A stretch of DNA of 64,000 bases from Acanthosoma haemorrhoidale (GCA_930367205.1 OV884015.1:3286001-3350000), one strand, 5' to 3'; positions 13,848 through 28,619 are shown, numbered from the stretch's first letter. Notes: generated by a model not told the origin, from the sequence alone. Translations and numbers: made by a program.

Positions 13848-14031
13848 GTGGCCAAAAATAAATAAATGTTATTTGGGGGGGGGGTTGTAGTGGCCAAAAA
13901 TAAAGGAATGTTATTGGGGGGGGTAGTGTCCAAAAATAATGAAATGTTTTGGGGGGGTGGCCAAAAATAAATAAATGGTATTTGGGGGGGGGGGGGGGGT
14001 TGTAGTTGCCAAAATAAAGAAATGTTATTGA
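13848..14031. repeat. G-run minisatellite, five copies
   Basis: Five imperfect copies of a unit of roughly 30-45 bp, each made of (T)GGCCAAAAATAAA, then ATG plus a short AT-rich segment, then a homopolymer of G. The G-runs are 10 (13875-13884), 8 (13916-13923), 7 (13951-13957) and 16 bases (13984-13999). The last copy ends in ATTG without a G-run. Four G-runs separated by AT-rich spacers on one strand could form quadruplex DNA. A proline-rich frame on the minus strand is a by-product of the C-runs and not a gene. Confidence 0.85.
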
Positions 14032-16479
<2,448 letters not shown>

Positions 16480-17149
16480 GTAGTGGCATATGCGGACGAT
16501 ATAGGGGTCTAAAGCACCAGCCTCAACCCAGCGAAAGCGCTAAAGGGTGCAAAAGGCGCCACTCAGTTAATCACCGACAGGCTACGAGCTGTCCACATTC
16601 AGGTGAACCCAGCCAAAACTCAAGGGATCATCTTCGCCTTCCAGCATGGAAAACGGAAGCGTCCACCCAGCTTCACCATAGACGGGACTCAATGTAAATT
16701 TGCCAACAGCATCTGCTACCTAGGCATCAACCTAGGCAGACACATGACGTTCGGCACACGCCTGCAGAAGAAGCTGAAAAGAGTACGTAGGACTTACTAC
16801 TCTCTCCAGCATCTTATCACAAGCCCGGCTATATCCCTTCGGCTGAAACTGTTAATATATAAGAGCGTCCTGAGGCCAGCCCTACTGTTTGGGACACCAC
16901 TCTTCCGATTCCTACACACTAGCACAATAACTCAACTCCAGAGCTTCCAGAACAAACTCCTGCGCACGGCACTACCGTGCTATGAAGGCTCCCGACATCC
17001 CCGAAAAGTTCGAGGTCCCCACTATCACCGAAGCCATCCAAAGAATACACATCAAGTTCTTTGACTCGATGAAACATAGCCAAAACCCGCTGTTCCGACA
17101 CATGGCACCTCCACCACTACCACTAAATAAGACTGCACTACATGCCTAG
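16480..17149 (+). pseudogene. Reverse transcriptase C-terminal part of a LINE (Jockey/CR1-like)
   Basis: A 5'-truncated, broken copy of the reverse transcriptase of a non-LTR retrotransposon. It opens with VVAYADD (16480-16500), the YADD box carrying two catalytic aspartates. An in-frame TAA follows at 16510. The frame then reads on for about 180 codons with family hallmarks in the usual order: NPAKTQGIIF, CYLGINLGRHMTFG (the 'YLG..LD..LTW' region), LRLKLLIYKSVLRPALLFGTP ('KL.LYKS.LRP.L.YG'), and LQSFQNKLLRTALP. Near 16980 the frame shifts, and the typical LINE tail continues in another frame (PTITEAIQRIHIKFFDSMKH, then NPLFRHM) to a TAG at 17147-17149. Endonuclease and ORF1 are absent, as expected for 5' truncation. 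It cannot make active enzyme. The clade (Jockey or CR1) is inferred from motif style. Confidence 0.85.
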
Positions 17150-17346
17150 AGGGACTCTAAGCTCAGCCTTCAGAGGACTCTCACCACTGCACTGCAACAT
17201 TTCCACACCTACCGAGGCTTCCTACACTCCACCTTCAAACAGTTTTACTCCTGGTAAAAGGATCCGCTCACCCCAAATATATTCCCCTTATTTTTCCCTT
17301 ATCTATAATGTTAAAAATTTTAGAGCTAAGTAAAAAAAAAAAAAAA
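17150..17346 (+). mobile_element. LINE 3' UTR with poly-A tail
   Basis: This follows the LINE stop codon and ends in a run of 15 A (17332-17346). It shares several blocks with the short insert at 30262-30455 (GGACTCTCACCACTG, CACCTTCAA, then AAGGATCCG.TCACC), which marks both as one LINE family. I found no convincing target-site duplication around the full copy. Confidence 0.75.
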
Positions 17347-17387
17347 CCCTGTATATAATGTAGCGATGCTACAGGAAATACAAAAAT

Positions 17388-17590
17388 AATTTGTAAATAG
17401 ATTCACCTGAGAATCTATAATTATATATAATTATCTGTAAATTTAAAGGGGCTATGAAAGAAAAAAAAAAATAGAGCTTGCTTATACAGATACATACTGC
17501 AATAATTTGTAAATAGATTCGCCTGAGGATCTATAATTATCTGAAAATTTAAAGGGGCTATGAAAGAAAAAAAAAAAAAAAGAGCTTGTA
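17388..17590. repeat. Tandem duplication of about 90 bp with A-runs
   Basis: Two copies (about 17388-17475 and 17502-17590) share ATAATTTGTAAATAGATTC, then CTGAG.ATCTATAATTAT, then AATTTAAAGGGGCTATGAAA, each ending in a long A-run and then (T)AGAGCTTG. The copies differ by an 11-12 base AT insertion in the first and by A-run length. Each unit ending in poly-A recalls a short retroposed sequence, but this is inference. Confidence 0.8.
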
Positions 17591-18410
17591 TCAATTGTAG
17601 AAAGTACAAGCACATCAGTGACAAAGGTCATTCAGCCCCTTACATTAAACAAAGAAGTAGTGAATATATATATGTGCAAACTAAGATATATGTGTATAGC
17701 CTACAATGCTAAAAGTAAAAGCAAGTGACTAGTCGGGGTATAGTAATGGCTACAACTTGCCTAGTAGTGGGGGAATTATTCGGTCACGGAGTAACAGCGA
17801 TCTGATCAAGTGCTCCCTGCGGAAAATGCCCTATGAATAAAAATCTTTAGGCAATCGTCCACACTTGGCTGCCGAATCTGCATAACACACCGAAATATTT
17901 TCAATTGGGCCCTCTCACGGTATCATGTTTAGTTTATGTTCCAATTACTATTAACGAGTACATGAACAACGTGTGACCTACGAATAACACACAGCGTATC
18001 ACGCTGCTCAGATTGTATAAGCCACTACGGTTTCCGAAATGAAAAAAATCATATTGAGGGGAACATTTTTAGCTTTGAAATCGTAAAACAGGCATACAGG
18101 CAACCGCACGCTACCCCTTCCGTCTCAGCTCAAACCTCTTAGAGGCTTGGATATACTTCAACATCTACATATGGTAATAGTCTTGTTAGACTCACTCAAA
18201 GCTTTCCGTTGATAGCCAAAGGTTCGCTTGACTTTGGCTATGGTGTTAGAGGTGAAATTATTCTTCCTAGTTCATTTGCCATCAAAAAGTCCCACAGTGC
18301 TGGCAGTAAGTCCCACAGTAGGCCTCTCCTCCACACTTTCTATTACTATAGTTTGCTAATATTTTAAATATCTAGTACTTTATTACTAAATACAGCCTTA
18401 GTGTTTGCGG
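17591..18410. other. Unassigned DNA
   Basis: No gene or family is recognisable. Sequence is mixed, without long frames. Confidence 0.5.
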
Positions 18411-18435
18411 CACTTATGCCTTAGTGGCATAAGTG
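18411..18435. repeat. Perfect 10-bp hairpin
   Basis: CACTTATGCC and GGCATAAGTG are exact reverse complements separated by TTAGT. The stem is too short for a microRNA precursor and no T-run follows. It may be a chance palindrome or the end of a small element. Confidence 0.7.
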
Positions 18436-21400
18436 AGAAAAGAATCTGAGCCACATGGCAAGGTCTTTGCGCCACCCCCTTGACTGCTTTGCATATTAAG
18501 AGACCACAAGTGAAGTGGCGGCCCACGGGTCGTTTGGAAGATCCGGAACAAATAGTCCAGGCTGTGGAGCCCGAGGGTGGCACATTTGTTTTTTCCTCCT
18601 CGGGGGTGGATGTGCCTCTTTTCATTCCCTGCGGCAAGTACTCCTATATACCTTACTAACTTTTAAGCCAACATTGCTTCAACACACTCCAACTAAAATG
18701 TGATGACATATTAATTATATAGGAGAAAATACTTTTATTAACAACGTTATTTATTTTTTTGTTCTTTTCTTCAGGCAACTATATTAGAATTTTATAACTA
18801 CTTTTTAATCTTTTTACTTTAATTTTTAGTAGTGATTATGTTATTTTCTAGCCAGTGTACATTTTATGGTAAACAATGAACTTTATTGCCCATATGTAAA
18901 CAGTTATATTTAAAACATTGATATTTTACAGCTAGAACATAAGGCTTTCTGACAAATGTGTAGTAGGAATACATTGCACTTTTGATCTTTACTCTAAAAA
19001 ATGTTCGATTGTCAGCTAATTAATCTATAGGTTGTCGTCTGAATAGGTACAATCCATTGAATGTCACTGTCGACAATCCGCTGGTCCTTAGAAATACAAG
19101 TTGAGGGCTCGTTAGTTTCCGGTCGGTCGCCAAAGTGAACTATGTTTAGTTCGTCAAACCATATTTCCTTCTTTGTTAATTGTCATTTGGGCTCTTCAAG
19201 TATCCAGTTCAATCCCACTGGGATCCACCATCATTTCCAGACACGCAGTTTGTTGGCGCAGCTCAGAGAGAGAGACAGCTAGCATACCTACACTCATCAT
19301 GCTGCATCATTAGCCCTGAGAAATCATAACTGTTCTGAGGGCAGGCTTAAGTGCATTGTCGGACCGGAACATTTTAATGCGAGAGTGTAGACAAAGCCGT
19401 GCTCTATTCCAAGCGCTATAAACAGGAGTGGTCCCAAGCGTTCTACCAGCACGGCCTAATAGCGATAGCACCATTGAATACATTAATACTAAACAATAAT
19501 TAAATGTAATTGCAGCAATAGTCTGCCTGCTACTTAACCATTGGCTACATGGAACATCGCCTTCCCACCAGTATCAGGGCTAGTTGGATTTAAAGGCTTT
19601 CTTCTTTCTACTTCGTCTTCAAGAGAAAAAACAATCGTCTCAACTTGTCTCCGTCCATCTTGAAGACTAGCTTAAATAAAATATAGAATCCTACAAGGAG
19701 GTTATTATTATTATTCTCAAAGATTTACAAAAAGGTACAAATAACTTTATCTATCTGACAAAAAATATAACGTAAATCAGTCTGAAGTGGTGAGCTATGT
19801 ACATGTAAAAATTCAATAATGCAATAGCTTAGTACTTAAACAAAAGAGAAAATGAACATAGGTGAATGACATTCACTAACAATCCTAATGACGAACATAA
19901 GGAAAATACAGCGACTATCACAAGGGGGAAAAGAGCGTGAAGGTCTGCTGGGATGTTTTTAAATAGGAAATGAACCATAATGATCAAAACAAAAAGAACA
20001 ACAATAATAATGATAATTGTTCGATTGGAGGGATACAAAGGACTGGTAAAGTCTAAATTTAAAGATTAAGAAATCTGGAAAGCGAGGAATATTGATGGGA
20101 TTAGAGTTTGGTTTGCAGCACGGATAAGAAAATAACAGTTAAAGGGATCGGATTTTAGGGAATGGACTACAGATACTTATCGATAATAAAATCGATTCCA
20201 GCATTGAGTATGAGTGTCATTGATTGAGCATTATCCAATCATCATTATTTCCTGCTATTTCGTCTCATCAGAACCACATATGTTTTGTTCAATGATCATC
20301 TTGGAGAAAGTGAGTAAGGTTTTTATTGTTAGATCTAAAAATTTCACGTCAACAGCTGTTACAAAGTAAAGCCCCAATGTTGAATGGTACAAGACATGAG
20401 AGGGCAGTAAAGACATGACACCGCCGTGAGAAGGCAACATGTTAATCATTAGCCTTTAATTAGCCGACTAGCAATCTCCTAAAGCTCCAATTAACATTAT
20501 CTTATATTGTAAGATCATTTTCCAAAGCAGACATTGACGAAAGGATAATAACTGCTTGTTACCTCTCTGCACTAAATGTTCCCGCCGAGTGCATTTCCGC
20601 TTCACTCCTATCAAGGTATGGAGGTCCTCTATGTCCGGTGCCTTCTCAGGGATCCTTTCTTCGACACCGTAAGATGAAGCCAACAATTTCAAGAAGAATC
20701 TATGACAAACACACCCTAGCACTACTAGGTATTAGGATTTGTTGCTCTTTTAACGACGGTCAAGTTGAATATGTTGCAAGAAAATTCTTCAGATGTATTG
20801 AATGACAGATGTTGGACATTGGTATCGATTAGTAGTTTGTTCATTTTTGTTTCAAGCTACGCGGTGTAGCTTCTGTCTAGAGCAGCTATTGCCAACGCTA
20901 ATTGTTTCAATGTAAGTCTTTATGTCTCAATCCATTCTTAAAACCCCACTGTGTGTCAGTGTATATGTCTAGGCCATTTCGCCATTATGTTTCTCCAGTC
21001 ACAATATATGCCTATGTTCCAATATGATGAATGAGCTAGTCATTATAGTGAATGCCATTTACCAGAAATAAGGAGGGATAATGTAGCTTGGTTGGTTAGT
21101 TCTTGTAAGCTCCAGGTAATATACTTTTGTGTTTCTTTTCCTGCTCATAAGAGACCGTAAGTAAGTGAAGCAGGGTCGGTTACCATCTGCTCAGGAGGCA
21201 ATATGTGATTCTCTACTCCGGTTCGAATGAGGAAGGACTGTGGAACTGGTACTGTTCTATCTAGTTTCTACTGAATTTAACACATCCCAGCCTCTGCCGT
21301 GCAGCTGTGTAGGGGAATGTCTTCAGACAGCCTCCATTCCACCCGATCCCAGACGGTGGAACCCCTACCCTTGGGCGAAGCTGCCGCCAAGAAGACACAC

Positions 21401-21979
21401 AATACAAGATACAATTTGCCCACTAATGGGCGGTGTGTTGGCGTGCACATAAATCATAAGGCCAATACATCACAGGCGAGGTTATACTGCTCCGTCGTAA
21501 AACTCCTTCTTAACAAGCTCCAGTCACCTGGAGTCTGCTGCTTAAGGCAGTCCGTCAGTTTCTTTCCAGTCCATTTCCAATATCGACCGGCTCCAATTCT
21601 TGTGCGGAGATATTGCCATGGCTGGAACAAATTCAAACGTCTACAATCAGACCGTTAACAGAAATACTGATATGACGAATAGTCCGACTGATTAGCACCG
21701 AGAATTTTCAAAACTATTTCAACTCCATCATTTGCATCCTGTCAAAATAATACGAAAAATTAACCTTGTTCCTAACAACCGACAACTAAACAAGGATAAG
21801 GCCTATGGAAACACGTTATAGTAACAGCTAATTATCAATCAACAGCTTGTAATTATTATTACAAAAGCGAAAAACAATTTATCACTATTTTTCAAAGAGC
21901 AAAATATTTCCTCATTGATCATTTACTATACTTTATAAGGTATTTTAAGTAAATTTAGGTTAATTTTATTATACATATA
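18436..21979. other. Unassigned DNA
   Basis: No gene is supported. A short GA run lies at 19265-19276 and a TTA run near 19700. CCGGTTCGAATGAGG at about 21211 resembles a tRNA B box, but no convincing A box goes with it. Overlapping frames at 21240-21660 on both strands have no domain. Confidence 0.5.
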
Positions 21980-23010
21980 TTACATATTTTTGCATATTTC
22001 AGTGAAATTAATTTAAAAATTGAAAGATGATAATTTGTGCGTTGGATTCTTAGAAGAGGTGGCCTTATTTATTTTGATAATTAGACTGAGAATTATGTAC
22101 GTTGAAATAAAAAGGTTTTGGCGAAACAATAAACAGCGTGTTGTATTCTTTAGTAGACTAGACCGATAATTGTTCACTTTATCAAATCTACGGAATCCCA
22201 TAGCTTAGAATATTTTGGAGATGAGGTTGTGATATAATAATTCATAAGTCGAATTCAATATTTAAGTGTATATAAATAAATGCTATGAGAAATAGTTTTA
22301 AAAACACATTAGGATCTTAATAATACCAATACACATTCAATATTCAACATTTCGTAGTTTTGTCAACAGACTTCTCTTCCTTCTCAAGTGACTACCTCTA
22401 TAAATGAGTATGATTCCAACTTAATGAACTAGAAACAATTAACTTGGAATCAACTATTGTTAACAGATGTAAAACACATTAATTAATGTAACTATGATTT
22501 AAAAACACGTTATAAGATATCAGCAGGAAATTAAAATTATTTCACTAAAAAAAGTGTATACTTGTTAAAACTTTTCTGTAATGTTATCATTAGCTGATGT
22601 TAATATAGTGATTAATTTCTTTTATAAATTATTTTAAAGGTTTGTTTCCGAAAACCTAGACTGGAAGAACATACAGCAAGTTTCAGAAGTGAACTGTAGA
22701 ATGGGTGCTCAAAAAACTTCAGTAAACGTGAAGTGGTCATTGAGCCGTTATAAATATTACATAAGTCTATTCGAAAATTTGAAAATGCACGGAGTCCACG
22801 TTTTTTTCTGTACTTTTCTTCCTTTAAGTGATTTTATTCATTTCTTTTAACATTAGTTTTATCCTATCATTTTCACCACTGGGCTTAGGGTTAATGCAAT
22901 TACCCCTTTTACATATTTATCATGTCATCTATATGTACATATTTTACTGTTTTTATTACAAATAAATCCCATCCCTACTAATAAGTATATAGAATATAAA
23001 TAAATAGGAT
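21980..23010 (+). repeat. Dispersed repeat of about 1 kb, copy A
   Basis: This matches, in the same order and orientation, the copy at about 26745-27850. Shared blocks include CATATTTCAGTGAAATTA, AATTTGTGCGTTG, CTTAGAATATTTTGGA, GTTAACAGATGTAAAA, AACTATGATTTAAAAACACG, TAAAGGT.TGTTT, and a weaker distal part around TTATTACA.ATAAAT. Compared with copy B it lacks about 60 bp near 22020. No protein domain is visible in any frame, so it could be an LTR, a non-autonomous DNA element or a segmental duplication. Strand is arbitrary. Confidence 0.75.
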
Positions 23011-24889
23011 TAAACCAATAGTTTAACATATACAGATATTTATAGAAATTGCACAAAATCATAATTGATGCATATTGGGATATATAAGAGTGCATCAACA
23101 AGTGAGCCGAAGTCACACCAGCCCCAAATAACGACACAGCTATATTTGTTAAAAGGACAGAACTAGCGACGTCCTAACGTGTCCCAATTTGTGCCTTTCA
23201 GTGTTGAGGGATTCTAACGTACCCAACTCGGTGCCTTTCATCTCCTGGACCTTCGAATATTCTCTTCAGTCCAAGTTCAATTCGCTCATCCCCTCCATAA
23301 TACAACATAGGATGACTTACTCCTCGCTGAAGCATTGTTCCTGGAGCCGTAATGGGCATAGCAGACCTCAGGCTGATCAGTGTAATTAAGATTAAGAGGG
23401 TTGCTTCCTTGGGAGGGACAGGCACGGACCCTTCGCCGGAAGAGAGGCTAAGCCTAAGATTGCTCCTAAGCAGTTAAGTGCTAAGTTTGACGGAGGGTTC
23501 AAGACTTGATGAACCCACGCACAGGGGTACGGATAATGGCCGGACTTGGGGCACAATACCCACACTAGGCAAATTATAATAAATAGTGCAAACAGTAACT
23601 TAGTGAGTACAGCCTCCGCCTTTGGCCAACTAATTCCATTGTGTTCTCTCAGCTGTAGTCTTGTAAGGCCGTCCGTCAAACTAATACAATCCAAACTTGA
23701 CAAGTCCAAATTAGTACTCATCGATTTTCCAGGTAGTGGGTGGGTCTCATTTAGTTCCCACAAATACAATTTAAAGTTAATAATCGTCAATAAATTGTTA
23801 ACACGTAAGGATTATCAAATAGAAATGTTTCATTTGTAATAATGCTAATTTGTCTACTTGACAATTTCATTTCTCTGCCTCTAGGAAATTGTCATTAGTC
23901 ATAATTATAATAACAGCATCTGTAATTAATGAATATTTTTGATGAAAACTTACCAAAACCCATCAGTAACATTGAATAAATTTCTAAATCTCTTTTTTAA
24001 AAGAGAAAATGAATAGCCGCCGTTAATTAAAATGCCACTGAAGAGAAAGATACACTTGAAAGAGATAGCGGAGGGAAATACTAAAAGATAAAAAAAAATT
24101 TTGAAGGGAGAAGGAAGAAAGAGATGGAGGTGAAAAAGTGTAGTGAATAGGCAGAATCAACAATGGCGGGGAGCACAACTTGCCGGGGGAGACTTTAATC
24201 TTAGCGGGGAGGAAACTCCAAGACAGAGAAGTAGGAGGAGGGTAGGAGGCGGCCTTTTTTATGGGGGGAAATAATTTGGGCACAAAGTGTTAAGTTAAAT
24301 GAGAAGAGAGTTTGGTAATTAAGCAGGAATCGGAACAAAAAGTGACGCGCTTCCGGTAATGAGAGGCGAAGAACGCTGCCTTTGGGAGCGCGCGGAAATT
24401 AATTTAGGGTCCTAGGGCAGTCCCGCACAAACTGAAGAGGGAAAAAATATCCCCTGGAAGGGAAAAAGTGGTCATTGCTCCAAGGGTTCTTTCATTAGCT
24501 ATAAATGGATTGTCAGTCATCCAGTGCAATCGTTCTCTTTGCTAATGGCCACAGGTAGGCAGCTAGAGGCGACAGTAGTCAATCCATCTGACGATTTAAC
24601 GGTGTATATAATATCACCTTCATAATAAGTTAACGCCATAAAATAAGATTTGTCAATTCTTAGCTAAGAAGCTTCTTAAAATGTCAAGTTATGAGTTTTC
24701 TAATGGTGTCCCTACATTAGTAATTTAAATAGTCCAGTCAATTTAATAGTTTCTTTGTCTCAACTTTTAAGCTACTTCCAATTTTGTTGTATGTTCAAAA
24801 GGCAACAATCAATCCAACATGGTTTCAGAAATGAACTGAAATAATTTTGGTCAGAAATAAGAAATAATTTCTTTTAAAATCACTTAACA
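23011..24889. other. Unassigned DNA with a purine-rich block
   Basis: No gene is supported. Frames of 132 codons (minus, 23392-23790) and 97 codons (plus, 23546-23839) overlap each other antisense and have no domain. A strongly A/G-rich block lies at 24040-24260, followed by a less AT-rich patch to about 24560 that contains TATAAAT near 24500. Confidence 0.5.
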
Positions 24890-24950
24890 AGTTTATAACA
24901 AGCCAAGCTAGAACATCCTTCTTTTGATAATATCTCGACACTTTATACCA
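24890..24950 (+). repeat. Short dispersed repeat, first copy
   Basis: AAGCCAAGCTAGAACATCC, then CTTTTGATAATATCTCGACA, recurs at 25590-25640 with few changes. The shared stretch is about 50-60 bp. Both copies lie between the two 1-kb repeats and may be broken parts of a larger element. Confidence 0.7.
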
Positions 24951-25321
24951 AATTAATTTCATAACACAATATATTAAACAAATTAAATCAGTTTTTGATT
25001 CATGTAAAAAACCAATATTGTTATCTCAGAGCCGAGGAAAATCGTTGTTTAACTTAAATTATAGCAGAAAACCGAAAAGATTCTGATTTGTATTCTTTCA
25101 TGGTTGATGACACTATCTTGAGTAAAAGCAGAAAATTAAATCTGCGGTAGTAAATTCGAATAACGAGGGAAGGAGTATTCATTTTTCAGTTTGTTTTCAT
25201 AATTTCCATTATTTTGTTTTTATTGACACTTACCTGCAACAGATGAAGTATTTTTATGACCTGTAACTAAATAATGTAATATTTCTCCTCTCCATGCTAA
25301 TTATCTTTAAAGATATTTCAG

Positions 25322-25378
25322 TAGCCGATTGGCTCACTACTGCCTACCTAGGCTGTGGCTTGATTCCCGTGTTTTGTG
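25322..25378 (+). repeat. tRNA-like fragment (possible SINE head)
   Basis: TAGCCGATTGGCTCACTAC could be an A box and GTGGCTTGATTCCCGTG a B box at a plausible spacing of about 35 bases. No cloverleaf can be closed and no second copy was found, so this is weak. Confidence 0.25.
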
Positions 25379-25584
25379 TTTAGTCCACGGTAACAAGCTG
25401 AAGGTGAGCCTCATCACCTAGTGTTGTGGATGTGGTTTTTAACTACAGATTGAATGTATTTATATTATGCCCTCCTTCGAATGCATCAGTGCATCGCAGT
25501 ACGAAGAGCAACTTGTAACTCTATAAAAATGTTTTGTTCATTGTATTATTTTTTGAGGTTTTGAAATTATAAAAAAAACTTCAA

Positions 25585-25645
25585 AAAGTTCATAAAAAGC
25601 CAGGCTGAACATCCTTTTTTTGATAATATCTCGACACTTCTCGAA
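25585..25645 (+). repeat. Short dispersed repeat, second copy
   Basis: Partner of the stretch at 24890-24950, in the same orientation. It reads AAAAAGCCAGGCTGAACATC, then TTGATAATATCTCGACACTT. Homology fades after the CGACACTT block. Confidence 0.7.
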
Positions 25646-26744
25646 GCATTTCTTTCTTAGCGAAATGTTTGTTCTTGAGGAAACGGGTTTGTTTGTTTAA
25701 ATATCAGCCAGCAAGGAACTTAATACGAATAAATGTTTAATCCTACCTCTAGGATAGAAACTGAGTGGATCTGTGCACTCTACTAATTATGATTCCGTTC
25801 TTCTTAAAATCGGAAAAGAAGTAAGTTTCCTCTCAAAACATCTTGAGGATTCTTGTTCTATTAACGAGACAATATTATAACCCTTCTGTTTTTTTTTCAA
25901 AAGAAGTTTATATTCTTTGGAATTTTACCTTTTCGTTAATAAATAACCTCGCCAACAGCATGAGGAGTGTTTAGTCAAAGACTCTTTACTGATTAATACG
26001 TAATGATTTAATGTTTGTCGGAGTCACAAATTTATTTCATAAATCCCCATATTTAGTTATCAATTAAAATTTTCTTTAGCTTTGTATAAATTAATTTAGT
26101 GGCTATGACAGTCGTTGATAGCTGACGAGTTGGCACTAGGTCATTACCTCTTAACCTTCATTCCTGCTTTATGCAAACAGGTGCTCGCTCACCTTCCGTA
26201 GGCTGGGTGAATCCCTTCCAGAAAACCTGATGAAGACGCTTCCGAACAATATATCTTGTTTTATCCTCGTCCTCTTATTGTTTATTATCGCATAGAAGGA
26301 AAGGCGTGTCATTAGATTAATAAACATTTGTGCCTACTTGAGGCTTACAACGAACGGTCTCACCCTAGTTATGATAAGGAATGTTACCTTGGCAACTACA
26401 TAGCTAAACTTGCCTCCTTCATCTTTCCCAACTAATTTAATTAGTCTCAATTAAACCAATCTATATCCCAAGTTATTTCTCACTTACATCCCGACAATTA
26501 TAGACTCGAAGTAATAGGCTTTAGTAGCTCAGGCCGAAGTTCATATAGTTGCCGGCTGGTTCTTTCACCGATCAGCTACCTGACCGAAGTGTGCACATTA
26601 ACAGCTTTGAGTTTCCGAAATTTTGCCCAACATTTTTATGTAAAATACTTTTCTTTTGGTTCTTAAACATAGCCATACTACTACATAATGTGCTTCAAGC
26701 TTCACCACTTTTCAAAATTCTTCAAATTTTGACGACTTTTAGGT
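25646..26744. other. Unassigned AT-rich DNA
   Basis: No gene or family recognised. Open frames are about 65 codons or less and carry no domain. Confidence 0.55.
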
Positions 26745-27850
26745 GATTTTCTTTTACATATTTCAGTGAAATTACAAATTTTTAAATATTTCTTCCATGT
26801 TCTAGTATATTTTGTAACATGTTTCTTTGGTAGTCTCGCTAGTTTTTCAAATTGAAAGATGAGAATTTCAGAGAAATGATAATTTGTGCGTTGATTCTTG
26901 GCATTCTTGAGTAATTTGACCGAGAATTGTTTACTTTTCTAAATTTACGGAATTCGATATCTTAGAATATTTTGGAAATTACGTATACATTCCACAATTT
27001 ATTTATTAGACAAAATCGATATTTAATTGTATACAAATATATTCAATTTGATCGTTACATACAGCAAAACGGCAGCTTTGCTAATTAAAAATACATTAAA
27101 ATATTAATAGTACAAATTTACCAGTAAAATGTAAGCTAACCAACCATTCCTAGCTTTTTGTGGACAAAGTTCTCTGCATTGTGAAGTGACTAGCTCGATA
27201 AGTCCAAGTTAATTGTTAACAGATGTAAAAAAAATAATTGCTGTAACTATGATTTAAAAACACGTTATAAGACAGCAACACGAAATTACATCTATTTCAC
27301 AAAGAAAAGTTCATAAAACTAATAAGATCCGTCTCGTACGATGTAGAATTCGGAGCTAGCGAGCACCTCGGCAGGGGGTACAAAGATCAAATCCATGAAC
27401 CAGTCCGAGCCTGTCGCCCAGCTGTTTCCAATACTACGCAATATTTCAAAAATTGTTTAAAAAAACATCCCTGTAATATTATTACTGGTTGATATTAATG
27501 TATTTATTAATTCCTTTTATAATTTTTTTAAAGGTGTGTTTGTGAAAAGTTAGGCTTTAAGAACATAGACCAAGTTCCAAAAGGGTGAAACGTCAGTAGA
27601 TTTTTTTTTAGAATTTTTGTTCTGAACTTTTCTTTTAACATTTTTCCTTTTTACCATTTTTTGTTATCTTAGCATTGTGTTTATATAATTTTGATCACTG
27701 GAGTTACAGTAATAGAATTTACGTTTTTACATGTTTCTAATATTTAGTTAGATATATCTGTTAAATAAAATACACCCGTACGTAGATATCATAGTTTTTT
27801 ATTACATATAAATTCCAGCCCTAATGATTATAATATAGCTTATGATTATA
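26745..27850 (+). repeat. Dispersed repeat of about 1 kb, copy B, interrupted
   Basis: Direct-orientation partner of 21980-23010. The homologous blocks run from CATATTTCAGTGAAATTA (26757) to TTATTACATATAAATTCCA (about 27800). Between about 27325 and 27440 it holds roughly 115 bp absent from copy A, a probable later insertion. Divergence between the copies is large, with many indels, so the duplication is old. Confidence 0.75.
27325..27440 (+). mobile_element. Probable SINE-like insert inside repeat copy B
   Basis: This block is missing from copy A and interrupts the homology between AAAGTTCATAAAAC and the resumed alignment near 27440. It is less AT-rich than its host. AGCTAGCGAGCACC resembles an A box, and AAAGATCAAATCC about 30 bases later resembles a B box. 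I found no clear target-site duplication, and its family is unknown. Confidence 0.45.
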
Positions 27851-28619
27851 ATGTATAGTGTGTAAACTGTAAAATAGGCCCGTCTTGGCTATTTTCTTTC
27901 AGTGATATCAGATTCCAGGAAGACCACGCTCTTTTCAATCTTGGCCGGAAGGAAATTTTCACGGAATGTTTTCTTATAAAAGTAAACGTACTTTTCGTAA
28001 ATGTTTTTTTTTTCCAGGCTGATTTGTTCACGACCAACGGTCTGACATATTATATGTTCGTGACGTGACTTCCAGCCTCGAAGGCAATACTAAAAGACAT
28101 CAACTATCCGTTATTAAAAGAAAGTTGTCGCTAGTCGTGGGGCGGCACCGCGAGGGTGTGGATGGCTCCTATGCCCCCGACGACTAAGTGCAGAAGAAGT
28201 CACTAAAAGTCTCCCCAAGATAAGTCCCAGGTACCGAGGACTTTGGCAGAGATTATGGCCCAATAACCGATCCCACCGCTATCTGTGAGCCGCTAGCAGA
28301 ACTAACTCGCTCCCTCACCCTCTTTATAATTACATACATTGCGGCGTCCCTTCACTCAACAGTGAGCTCGTCGCCAACGCAGGCCAATTTTTATTTAGAT
28401 TAGATTATTTAAAAGGCTTTTATAAGCAGATAGAAGGGTTTACATACAGGGGGGCACCTAGCTAGCTAGGAACGAGGACTAATAAAAAAATATGAAGTAG
28501 TTTTACATTAAGTGTGTAACAGGCTACCTTCGGGAGTGCAAATCACAAACTGCTTTAGTTTAAATTGCGGAAATGGCGCAAAGTTAATTCACTTTTATTT
28601 TCCAAGGAAATAATTTAGC
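27851..28619. other. Unassigned DNA with a GC-richer patch
   Basis: No gene is supported. Positions 28130-28350 are less AT-rich than the surroundings but show no domain or repeat partner. Confidence 0.5.

Noticed and set aside
18411..18435. microRNA precursor or terminator
   Set aside because: A 10-bp stem with a 5-nt loop is too short for a pre-miRNA, and no T-run follows.
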